A stretch of 20,094 nt of DNA. Origin: Baffinella frigidus (Eukaryota; Cryptophyceae; Cryptomonadales; Baffinellaceae). The stretch spans positions 271,724 through 291,817 of the forward strand of contig MU646396.1 of NCBI GenBank assembly GCA_026770585.1. Reading direction: 5' to 3'. Positions 1 to 9,400 of this stretch are shown piece by piece (positions within the stretch are counted from its first letter, which is position 1; each line of letters starts with the position of its first letter). The notes below the pieces were generated by a model. It was not told the origin of the DNA. It saw nothing but the letters and a program-made list of their open reading frames with translations, and searched no databases. The position numbers and the translations under genes are program-made.

Positions 1-15
1 GGGGGGGGGGGGGGG
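1..15. repeat. Poly-G run at the left edge
   Basis: Fifteen G residues open the window, mirrored by a C run at the other end. This is a homopolymer at a contig edge, so it may be an assembly limit rather than biology. No gene is associated. Confidence 0.9.
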
Positions 16-699
16 CGTATGAGCGAGATACTCCTGTAAGGCCATGCTATGCGGGATGCGTGGCATGGCTGTCGAGAACCCCGATCGGCCGTGCTTGCTA
101 GCGCAGAGAGTGCTTGCTGGCGCGCAAACCAGAGACTTTGCACTCCATTTGCTTTCTCTCGAAAATCTGAGGGGGGGAATTGTTTCTGAGGCGGGGGTTG
201 ATTCGCGACACTCGCAGGCGGCAGATCAGGCGTGGACCGCGCGATCGTTCCTTCCTCCCCCTTCTCCTCCTCCTCCTCCTTCTCCTCCTCCGCACCTAAG
301 GGCTGCTACGGGGGAAAGCGGTGTTGGATCAAATTGACAAACACGACCGCGACGAGCCAGGAGAAAAGTTGCAACGAGACGTGAGGCTAACCCTACTGGC
401 TTGAGTGTAAGGTTCGGCGTAGTTTATGTGAGTTGAAACGCGCGGAACATGTAGATGCCCGGGGGGAATTCGAGAGGGAGACCCTGATGGTTTGTGCGGT
501 GGTGCTCAGCTGGATTCCCGGGCACTGTCGGGTCAGCTGTCACCTGTTTCACGGACCAGTGAGTCAGCAAACCAACGGTTGGTGTTGCTTCGCCCGGGCT
601 GCTAGAAGGGTATCTGGGCTACAGGACCTAGGGGGGGGGCGCTTTCTTATCGAGGGACCTCTGTAGGGGGGCGGCGGGTGCTTGTACTCGCTATCCCTC
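16..699. other. No recognisable gene; TCC microsatellite
   Basis: Open frames on both strands here are short and compositionally biased. The only clear structure is a (TCC)n-type tract at about 250-292, which gives poly-Pro on one strand and poly-Arg on the other. I see no domain, splice-site pair or homology and assign no function. Confidence 0.6.
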
Positions 700-1161
700 A
701 AGTGGCGAGGGGGTCTTTTAAGACCCACCGGGGTGGAATGTTTTGAATAAAGTGTGAATCGTCCTGAATTCGCGCTCACGAGATCATGGAGGGGAGAGCT
801 GGGCTCTGGCGCTCTCCAACGCCGTCAAACTGTGTACGCTGCTGCCACATGGTGCCTACTGCGTCCCCAAGCACTCACACCAAATGTACGCGCGTGACAC
901 GGGCGGTTTAGGGTCGATTTTTATGCTCTTCAGACATATTTGGGCAATTGGTGTGGTATTTTTCATGTAAAAAGTATACTGCTCGTACTCAAACAGCGCT
1001 CAAACGTTGTACACTTCCGCTCTAGGGTGCCTCTGGGACCACCGAACACTCGCATCAACTGTGCAGCCGCCCCACCGTGTGGTAGGGGGAGTCACATACA
1101 TGTACCGGATTTTTATTCACAAGCTAGGGCGTCTTTTAAGACCCACTGATGCTCGCCACTT
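700..1161. repeat. Possible element bounded by inverted AAGTGGCGAG
   Basis: AAGTGGCGAG at 700-709 is matched by its exact reverse complement at 1152-1161. Just inside each end lies the same 16-base sequence GTCTTTTAAGACCCAC (713-728 and 1131-1146). With flanking bases the left copy forms a GGGTCTT/AAGACCC stem. The interior has no convincing ORF. It could be a decayed non-autonomous TIR element or a chance arrangement; no target-site duplication was identified. Confidence 0.3.
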
Positions 1162-1339
1162 TGGGGATGCCCCTGTATCTCGAGACGTGGGAGGTGAACT
1201 CCATCGTGGGTCTGGCGGAACTGCGTATACATGTACGCGTGTGAGATACAGGCATGAAACCATGCACTTTCAACTCTCTGCCACCATTTTCACAAATTGT
1301 TTGGAATTTGTATTTACACGTCGGTATTGCGCCTGTTGC

Positions 1340-1933
1340 TCACGCGAAGTAGCTGCCCTTTGCAGCTGGCGCTGAGCAGCCATGCGCCAGGCACGGGGCC
1401 AAGCGCGCCCTTGGCTCACCAAGCTGCTTTTCAGCCCCGTGCCGCTTCTCTCGCTGCTCTTGCCCAATCCATTCCGAACTGGTCCGACGCATGGATTGCA
1501 GGAACCCTGGCAGGGTGTGAAGGCTGCGCCTTGGTGGGTCGTTCTGAGGCGTCAAGACCGGGATTATGTGTCCAAACTCGAGGACGGCGTCCTTGATTGG
1601 CTTGCCTGGGACCGGCTGCCGCACGATTCTCGCGGAAACGATCTTGCCCGAGGCCTTCCGTCGGATCCACACGCGCACGACTGTGTGGACCTTGCCGCGG
1701 AGCGCAGACGCCACTTGATCGCAGGATGAGGAGGAGGTGAACTCCTTGTTGTCGACCTGCATGATCACATCGCCCTTGCATAACTCGGTCCCTGAGCAAG
1801 CAGCGGCGCCTGACTTGAGCACGGAAGCGATGCACACGTTACCGTTCACTTTTTCGAGAACGCATCCGATGCCCCCCTCCTGGGAGAGCGGCAGCTTGCT
1901 GGCCGGCCTGTTCTGGCTCGCGCCGGATCCCAT
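1340..1933 (-). CDS. PDZ-domain protein with N-terminal myristoylation-type motif
   Basis: A 197-codon single-exon frame. I start it at the ATG whose 5' end is at 1933: it has A at -3 and G at +4 and opens MGSGASQ, which fits the N-myristoylation pattern (Gly2, small residue at 6). The frame stays open upstream to 2077, but that extension looks like translated repeat DNA. Residues about 20-92 form one PDZ domain: a GGIGCVL carboxylate-binding loop (20-26), a CSGTELCKGDVIMQVDNKEF segment (46-65) matching the usual sG-L--GD-I--Vn pattern, and a final helix/strand at QVASALRG and VVRVWIRR (73-92). The C-terminal ~100 residues are basic, unrecognised and without membrane segments. PDZ domains bind C-terminal peptides of partners, so a membrane-tethered adaptor is inferred. 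The partner is unknown and splicing was not tested. Confidence 0.75.
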   Translation of the reverse strand: MGSGASQNRPASKLPLSQEGGIGCVLEKVNGNVCIASVLKSGAAACSGTELCKGDVIMQVDNKEFTSSSSCDQVASALRGKVHTVVRVWIRRKASGKIVSARIVRQPVPGKPIKDAVLEFGHIIPVLTPQNDPPRRSLHTLPGFLQSMRRTSSEWIGQEQREKRHGAEKQLGEPRARLAPCLAHGCSAPAAKGSYFA

Positions 1934-1993
1934 CGTGTTCAGAGGCTGGTGCCGTTGGATCGTGCTATGATCGGGTAATTTTTGTATTGGTTT

Positions 1994-2240
1994 ATCAGGG
2001 GAATCCCAGAGACAGAGCAGAGGAACTGGAGGAGAAACCAAGGGAGGGGGGGTTCCTAGGTTTCCCCGGTGATTCAAAAGACGTTTTTATCTCGGTCATG
2101 ATGACTCGTTTCTTTACATCTGACAAAAAACGTGTCTCTTCAAGTCACGTTTTTGTCATCAGGGGAATCAGAGAAAGTTGAGGAGAAACTGGCTGACGCG
2201 TGATCAGTCAAAAGACGTTTTTATCTCGGTCACGACTTGT
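1994..2240. repeat. Diverged tandem duplication upstream of the PDZ gene
   Basis: ATCAGGGGAATC occurs at 1994 and 2158, each followed by a GAGGAGAAAC block. CAAAAGACGTTTTTATCTCG occurs at 2075 and 2209. The two copies are colinear but differ by indels (spacing 164 then 134). The block lies within about 300 bp upstream of the minus-strand PDZ start, so it covers that gene's probable 5' region. Any promoter role is unproven. Confidence 0.6.
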
Positions 2241-2575
2241 TTGCTTACATGATGTCTCCCACAAACCTTGTGTGACTGTTCTATCTGTTTATGGAGGTTT
2301 CCTCGTTTAAGAGAGTCAGCAGGCCGCACAGGATTGACGGTACGAGTCGTACTGTCGACTTGCAATCCTACACGTGCCGTTACGCGTAACCCGTTACGAA
2401 GGGGCCTTCTGGGACCGTCCTAGGGGCTCCGCAGCTCACCACCCGGGAGGGTCTGGACGCGGCAGAAAACGTCACGGTCAGGATCTAAGCACTGACCTTT
2501 CTCCAATCTCTAAATCGGTGAGCCGAACGCCCCGCTGCTTCCCCCGCATCGCCACGTTTTCCAAATTAGTCAACA
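2241..2575. other. No recognisable gene
   Basis: I see no supported coding exon, RNA gene or repeat family between the tandem duplication and the element relic. Short open frames here have no domain-like composition. Confidence 0.5.
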
Positions 2576-2712
2576 AAACGCCGCAAAAGGAATTTAATTT
2601 GGTCGGTTTTCTCAAACAACCGTTTCTAAGCGATAAGACCTAGGACCCTACGGTCGGCAACCCGTAGGGACATAGGGGGGTTCTAAGGATACGGCAACGG
2701 AAAATGGGTTAA
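2576..2712 (-). mobile_element. Diverged inverted copy of the 164-bp TIR element family
   Basis: Read in reverse orientation, this stretch is colinear with the family copies at 17806, 18347 and 19716. ATAAGACCTAGGACCCTACG (2633-2652) corresponds to the reverse complement of the block near 18440-18460. GGCAACC and GGTTCTAAGGATACGGCAAC follow in the expected order, and GCCGCAAAAGGAATTTAATT resembles the inner TIR. The outer TIR (CCCACACAG) is not preserved, so this is probably an old relic. Confidence 0.45.
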
Positions 2713-3235
2713 AACAAGGGCATCTCACCAACGCTCCCCCGCTCCCCGGCCGTCGGGGCCGTAGTCGACTACCCGTCGCAGCAGCACCGCACCTCCACCA
2801 CAATAACTCCCGCCGTGCCCCCTCCTCCTCCCCACCCTACTCCCCACCCTACTCCCCGCGTGCACCTGTCCGCCCCCCCTCCTTCCCACACACCCTCTCT
2901 GTCACCCAGATGCCGGCGGCGTGCTGGACGGCGGCGCCCAAGGCCCGGCTTCCGGTAACTTCATCTACGCCGTTCGTCGCTGTCGTAGCTACCTCGTCCT
3001 AGTGGCCGAGGCACTCCTTGCCTCAATTACCCTGCGGGGTGGTGGTGGGCTACTAGAGCCCTCGTGACCCGGCCTACCTCGCCCCCAGGTGTGAAGCGGT
3101 CGTTTTTATCAACTTAATAAACCTGGCGTTTGCCACATGAGGATTGAGTTCCGGCCAAAAATCTGCAGAGAACATGATTCTCTCGTATTCATCACTCTGA
3201 ACGAAACTTCTCAATGCAGGGCGCAAGGCGTGTGC
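2713..3235. other. C-rich low-complexity DNA, no gene seen
   Basis: The stretch contains C-rich tandem pieces such as CCACCCTACTCC repeated around 2832-2857. No open frame carries recognisable domain features and no RNA gene is evident. Confidence 0.5.
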
Positions 3236-5130
3236 CAAAACCTGAACCCCAAACCCAAACCCTAAATCCCAAACTATTTAACCTAAACCTTAAACCCCAA
3301 ACACGAAACACGAAACACGAAACCGTGAACCGAAAATACAAAAAACAGGGAACCCTTAGCCTTAAACCTTAACCTTTACTCCCTGAACATTGAACTCTAA
3401 AATCTAAACCTAAACCCAAACCCTGAAATCTAAACCCTAAACCCTATACCCCTATACCTAAACCCCAAACCTTAACCTGCAAACCCAGAACCCTCGACCC
3501 GAAAACCCGGAACCCCAAACACTAAACCTTAAAGCCTAAACCCCCAACCCAAAACTGCATACCCCAAGTCTCACACAATAAATTCTGAACATGAAACACG
3601 AAATGCGAATACCTGAACCCTAATCCCAAAACCCTAAACCCTAAACCCTGAACACTAAACGCTGAACCCTAAAACTCATCCCTAAACCTCAAACCTCAAC
3701 CCTCAACCCTCAACCCTCCACCCGGAGCCCTTAACTCAAAAACTTAAACACTAAACACTGAACCCTGAACCCAAAACCCTAACCCCTGAACAACAAACCC
3801 CAAGCCTCACACAAACAATACTGCAATTGAAACTCAAAACACGAAACACGAAACACGAGCCCCAACCCCCAAACTTTAAACCCTAAACCCTGAACCCTGA
3901 ACCCTGAACCCTGAACCCCAAACCCTAAACCCAGAACCCTAAACCCAAAACCCTAAACCCAAAACCCTAAATCCTAAACCCTCTACCTTCAACCCTCAAC
4001 CCTCAGCCCCAAACCCTGAACCCTAAACCTTAACCCTGAACCCTAAAACCTAAACAATGAACAATAAACCCCAAACCCTCAACCCTGAACCCTAAACTTT
4101 AAACCCTAAACCCGAAACCGTGAACCCTGAACCATGAACCACAAAACCCAACCACAAACCCAAAATCCCAAACAGGAAAGACGAAACACGAACCCCTAAA
4201 CCTTCAACCCTAAACCCTGAACCCTAAACCCAAAACCATAAACCCCAAATCCTGAATCCTACAACCGCAACCCAAAGCCCTGAACCCTGAACCCTACACC
4301 CTAAACCTGAAACCCTAAAACACCTCAACCTCAACCCTAAACCCCAAACCCTAGACCCCAAACCCGATCCCCGAAGCATTAACCCTCAACCACCTACCCT
4401 CAACAAACAATAATCTGCCCTCAAACCTGAACCCTCAATCCGCATCCCGCAACCCGCAACCCTCAACCCGCAACCCTAAACCCTCAATTCAAAAACTCAA
4501 ACCCCAAACACTAAACCCGAAACCCGAAACCCCAAACCCCAAACCCGAAAACCCAAACCCCAAACCCTGAACACTGAACCATAAACCCTCGCCCCTAAAC
4601 CCTACACCTTAAACCCTAAACCCCACGTTTAAGGGTTTAGTGTTAAGAGTTTACAGTTTAGAGTTTAGACATCACATTCCAGGGGTTAGGGATTTAGGGT
4701 TGAGGGTTGAGGGTTCAGTTGTTATGGCTTGTGGTTTGTGTTTTAGGGTTCAGGGTTCAGGGTTTAGAGTGTTCAGGGTTGAGGGTTGATGGTTGAGGGT
4801 TTAGGGTTTGTGGTTTAGGGTTTGTGGTTTAGGGTTCAGGGTTTAGGGTTTCGGGTTTAGGGTTCAGGGTTCAGGGTTGAGGTTGGAGGTGTGTTGGTTG
4901 AAGGTTGATTGTGTAGAGTATCGGTGTTAGGTTTCAGGGTTTAGGGTTTAGGATTTGGGGTTTAGAGTTCATGGTTTATGGTTTAGGGTTTAGCGATCAG
5001 TGTTCAGAGTTTAGTGTGTAGGTTTTTTAGGTTTTAGGGTTGAGACTCAGGGTTTATGGTCTAGGGTTCATGATTTTGGGTCTAGGGATCAGGTTTCAGT
5101 GTTCAGGGTTTAGGGGTTAGGGTTTAGTTT
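3236..5130. repeat. Interstitial telomere-like repeat tract with orientation switch
   Basis: Nearly the whole stretch consists of degenerate 7-base units: CCCTAAA, CCCTGAA, CCCTCAA and CCCGAAA up to about 4624, then TTTAGGG, TTCAGGG and TTGAGGG to about 5130. The switch is abrupt, around CCCCACGTTTAAGGG at 4621-4635. CCCTAAA/TTTAGGG is the telomere repeat of land plants and several algal lineages. The order here (C strand then G strand) is opposite to a head-to-head telomere fusion, which reads G strand then C strand. Units are too mutated to be an active telomere. No gene is visible inside. Confidence 0.9.
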
Positions 5131-5430
5131 TCTGGTTTTGAAGTTTCCGCGAGCACCGCGTTGTTTCAGCATGTCTCTGTGCTCCGAATGGCTGATCTTG
5201 TGTCTCTCAGATTTCATGAGACACTCTTGTGGATTCCAGAACCGCCGAGAAACGTAAATTCGGCGTGGGGTTACATCTCACCATCCCCAACAAGAGGCCG
5301 AGAGGCAGCGCTACAAAGGATGTAAATGACCCACCCTCGGAGGACCCTGGCCCTGCCCAGACGGATGGCGTGCGTCTCGCTCGAAGGGGGCACGCCGCCG
5401 TAGTCCAGTGCCAGGAACGTCATGTCGGTT
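5131..5430. other. Unassigned region between telomere-like tract and hairpin cluster
   Basis: A plus-strand frame is open across this stretch and on to 5873 but has no ATG start. It contains a basic KRPR patch (about 5298-5309) and is otherwise unlike any family I know. It could be an exon of an unrecognised gene; I do not call it. Confidence 0.35.
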
Positions 5431-5524
5431 CCACCCCTCACCCGGGGTGGCACCGGCCCCTAGTGGTGGGGCTGGCCACTAGGGGCATCTTTCACGGCGG
5501 CAAGCCCCCTCCGGGGGCTTGCCG
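5431..5524. repeat. Cluster of three consecutive perfect hairpins
   Basis: Three back-to-back inverted repeats: CCACCCC/GGGGTGG (5431-5437 with 5444-5450); GCCCCTAGTGG/CCACTAGGGGC (5456-5466 with 5476-5486); and CGGCAAGCCCCC/GGGGGCTTGCCG (5498-5509 with 5513-5524, loop TCC). All stems are perfect, of 7, 11 and 12 bp. They could fold in RNA or extrude in DNA. Function is unknown; no gene end is firmly placed here. Confidence 0.8.
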
Positions 5525-6243
5525 GCATCGAGTGCAGCGAGCTGCTTGCCGACGCCAGCAGTTCTCCAGCGCGGGAGCCGCTCTGCTGCATCATTGTCAT
5601 CCTCCTGCGGCTCCCGGAGACGCCGACACTGCCGATTCAACCCAGCCCCTTCCCTCCCCCTTTCCAGCAGGGATGTTCGTCTTGCTGCGACTTTTCCAAG
5701 TCTCAGGCACGGCATGTTTCCAGAGCCGCCTGCGAGCGCGCTCTCAGGTGAAGCGATGCCCAGGATGGGGTGCACCTGCAGCTTCTCGTCATGGCGAGCC
5801 AGCGTCAGTGGGAGTTGCAGGGCGCACAGACCTCAATTTGACATCATCTCAGGATGTGTACAAAGCCGGCTGACCAGTCGTGTCTGGGCTAGAACACTGG
5901 CTCGAGCCATCTATTTCCAAGGATGACTGGGGATGACGGTACGTAGAACGAGAAGGCATCTTGTTTGCATCTGGCAAAGTTGACTAAATTTAAATTTAAA
6001 ATCAAGGATTTGGTCTTGGCCGTGAGGGTTAGTGGACAGTTCCCCCCCCCTTCAAAACACTTCACCATGGCCGGGCGCAAGCGGGGGCGGGAAGAGTCCT
6101 CGGTTCATCAGGCAGGTGTGTGCTACCCCCCCCCACCCCCCGGCTTCCCTGCTGGGAACACCCATGTTTCATACCATCTTTGTTGCAGTCCATTTGCCGG
6201 TGACCTGGTCCCCAAATGACGGCCGGTCTCAGCAGGCGGCGCG
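5525..6243. other. No secure gene; 5' flank of the SAM-ankyrin gene
   Basis: Overlapping open frames on both strands have biased composition and no recognised domain. The minus frame 5775-5479 contains a Glu/Asp-rich patch and could be the end of an unknown gene. C runs occur at 6043-6050 and 6127-6140. A CTCAGCAG acceptor-like site ends at 6235, just before the SAM start codon. No core promoter motif was recognised. Confidence 0.4.
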
Positions 6244-6473
6244 ATGAAGCCGCTCCGAGAGCTCTCCGCCGAGGAGTTTTGCGCGCTCCTGCACTCGCTG
6301 GGACTCGGCAAGTTCGCCGTAGGGTTCCTTGCGGCAAGGCTCGACGGCAGGCAGCTCTCCCTCGCGGGTGACGAGGATCTCGCAAAGGTGGGCATCCCCA
6401 CTTTGCGGACGCCCGACTGAACAACCTTGCCGACTTGGCGTGGTCGCTAAATGGCTCGCGCCCCAATCACCAG
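6244..6473 (+). CDS. SAM-domain exon, interrupted by a one-base frame break
   Basis: From ATG 6244, 58 codons run to TGA 6418-6420. Residues about 7-51 match a SAM domain: LSAEEFCALLHSLGLGKF (helices 1-2), GFLAARLDGRQLSLA (helix 3 with the idG--L pattern) and GDEDLAKVGI (helix 4 with the typical lGI ending). The expected last helix is present but in another frame: HFADARLNNLADLAWSLNG follows from 6399. One extra C in the CCCC run at 6396-6399 would join the frames. The restored frame reaches CACCAG|GTGGGC, a phase-0 donor at 6473/6474 that suits the phase-0 exons downstream. This is either a sequencing error in a homopolymer or a real disabling frameshift. A stop at 6217 bounds the frame upstream. 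Confidence 0.65.
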
Positions 6474-9400
6474 GTGGGCATCGACCTTCCCACGCCCCGC
6501 AGGTGCCCCCCTCCCTCCGACACGAAGCCGACAGGAAGCCCTCGTCCAACGTCTGCGGTTCAGTCACTTGACTGGTCCCCCAGCTGGCATTTTCTTGCTA
6601 TTACTCAGATTCAATCCACTCCACGCGCATGGGTCTGCCTAGCCTGCACAGTACTGCGAAATTACAGTACTGTGCTGCACTGCGCCTGCCGTACAGAGTA
6701 TGCCCCTCCTCGCACCTCTCCCGCACCTCTCGCTGCGCGCACCTCCCACACCTCCTCTCACACCTCCCCCGCACAGGGCGAACATTCCCGAGGAGGAGAC
6801 TGATGGATGACCGGCAGAGGGTTGTTAACGGAGGTCCCTCGATTTGCCAAACTCTTGAGTTCAACTGACGCATCCCGGGCTGGTCGCCCGTTGGTCAACG
6901 TCCATCACCTGAATCACCCGAAAACCCAAACCCCAAACACTCAACCCTACACCCCAAACCCTACGCCCCGACCCCTGCACCCCTGCACCCCACACCCCTC
7001 AACCCTGGACCCTACACCCTAGACCCCAAACCCTACACCCTACACCCGAAACCCGAAACCCGAAACCCGAAACCCAAAACCCGAAACCTGAAACCATTCG
7101 AAAACCGCAGGTCGCTGCTCGAGGCCATCGAGGCTTTCAAGGCTGGAGGGTTGCCGCTGGCTAAGCTTTCGAGCCATGTATCCCCTCCCCCCAACCCCCG
7201 ACCCGCTGGCTAAGCTTTCGAGCCATGTAGCCCACCCACCCCAACCCCAACCCTACACCGCAGACCCCTCCCAAAATTCCACAGCCCCCCCCCCCCAAAC
7301 CCCAACCCTACACCTTGCTCGAAAGCACGGTGAGAAAGTGGTGGAGAACGGTTGCCTTGAGATCGAAATCGTTGTGTTTAGGGTTTAGGGTGGATAGGGT
7401 CTAGGCCCAGAGTCGTTTCGGGGGCGTTTCTCGGCGCGGAGGTGACGCCGAACAGTTTTCTCGGGTGGAGCTTGGGGTTAAGGGTTCTGGTGTGCGTGTC
7501 TGCGAATGCGACAGAGCACCCAGCTCAGGCCGCGGGTTGGGTCAGCCAGAACAGCAACTCCTGAACGTGTGTGGACAGGAGGAGGAGGGGGGGGAGGACG
7601 AGGAGAAGGAGGAGGAGGGGGCGGAGACGTCTCCGGAGGAGGAGAAGCAGGACAAGGAGGAGCAGGAGGATGACGATTACACCAAGGACGGGGTAAGCCC
7701 CCAGCCACCCGAAGTTAACCACATCGCGATATGTCACCTGTATTAGATTTCACCGAGACTAAACCCTGAGGGTTTAGTCTTGGGGGGCTCTGTGTTTCTT
7801 TTTATGTGATTAATATTCGGATCCCATTGTCTGGGAGCGTTGCATGAATAAGTCGAGTGTTTGAGAATGGGGGGGGGGTCGGAGGGAACTGAGGGGAGGG
7901 GGACCGATTGGGATTGGCTGACGGGGAGCCGCGCGCCGCAGAATGGAGAAACACCGCTGCACATCTCTGCTGCTCAGGGTGAGGAGGCCTCGATCAAGGA
8001 GCTTCTGGCGGCGAACGCGGACGTTCACGCCAAGAACGAGGTACGCGCGGGAAGGGGGTAGGGTGCTGGCAGAGCGAGAAGGGGCGAGGGGGGGACGAAG
8101 GGAGGGGGTTGGCCTGGGGACTGCATTCTACTTGAGTGGGGTGGAGGTGTGGACCTGTGGTTGTTAAATGACCCAATCTGTGAACCATAGACCCTACTCT
8201 AACCCTTGACCTGCCGCCCTGAGCGTAAACCCCGAATGCCAACCCCTCAACACGTAAACCCAGAATTCCCGATCCTTGTTGACCAACCTCAAATCCTAAC
8301 CATCAACCGTAGAGATCTCAGCCTCGATCCTCAACCCTGGGCCTTCAAGTCCGAAACCTTGAACCACGCACGACTAAACCCCAACCCCTAATGTCCAAAC
8401 TATGACCTCAGCAACTTAGCTGTAAACAACCCTCAATCCCAAACCCTCAGCCTAAGCCCTACATCCTCAATCACAATCCCTCAAACTACGCCCTCAACCC
8501 CAATATCGCAGACTTATATCCTCGATCTTTATGATCTCAACCAGGGTTTGTGATTAGGAATGTCGTTTGTGAGACGTAGACTCAACGTTCACATACACCC
8601 TGGTCAACCCCGAACGCTGAACCGAACAACATTGATCGCTGGATTCCTAGGCGAACACATAATGATTCAGGGTCGTGGTGGTGACCACACAGTGGTTTTT
8701 CGTGTTGTGGAAGGATTCCGCACCCTTTATTTTTACCAGAAAAGTGCGATGTTCAATTGTCGGAGCGTTGGCATCGGTTGTAGGCGGCGCTAGAAACAAC
8801 GCGCAGTGGACTTGGCTGACTTTCACCACTCCTTTCCCCACAGGATGGCAGCACGCCGCTTCATGCCGCAGCTTTTCAGGGTCAGGAGGGGGCGATCCAT
8901 CTTCTTCTCGCGGCTGAGGCGGATGTTCACGCCACGGACGAGGTAAGCTTGGGGGAGGGGCGTAGGCTGCTGGGAGGGCGAGGGGGAATGGCCTGGGGAC
9001 TGAATGTTACGTTTGTGTTTTGGATGTTGTTGAAAGACCAAATCCGGGAGCCTCAGACCCAACCGTTTACCGTAAACCATAAACTCTCAGCGTAAACCCC
9101 GAACCTCAAATCCCCAAGTGGGCTTGGCTGACGGGGAGGTTTTTTGCGTAGGGTGGAAGGACGCCGCTGCATTATGGTGTGTTGCATGAATGAGTCGAGT
9201 GTTTGCGAATGGTGGGTGTTTCAGAGGGATCCGAGGGGAGTTGGGGCGATTGGTCTGGGCTGACTGGGAACCGCGCGGCGCAGGAAGGATGCACGCCGCT
9301 GCATTCGGCTGCTTCTCAGGGTCAGGAGGCGGCGATCAAGGCGCTTCTGGCGGCCAACGCGGACGTTCACCCAAAGGACGAGGTAAGGGGGGACAGGGGG

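Noticed and set aside
44-337. Pro-rich frame at the left edge
   Set aside because: The Pro run is the (TCC)n microsatellite in translation; no other coding evidence.
3236-5130. Active telomere or chromosome end
   Set aside because: Units are heavily mutated, the tract is internal and it changes polarity; flanking unique DNA continues on both sides.
5229-5873. 214-codon plus-strand open frame
   Set aside because: It has no ATG start, runs through the hairpin cluster, and its residues show no domain. Other long frames overlap it on both strands, as expected in GC-rich DNA.
7465-7578. Extension of the acidic exon to the upstream frame start
   Set aside because: The frame is open, but the start is not a clear ATG context and an in-phase acceptor exists at 7578. 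Left as an alternative only.
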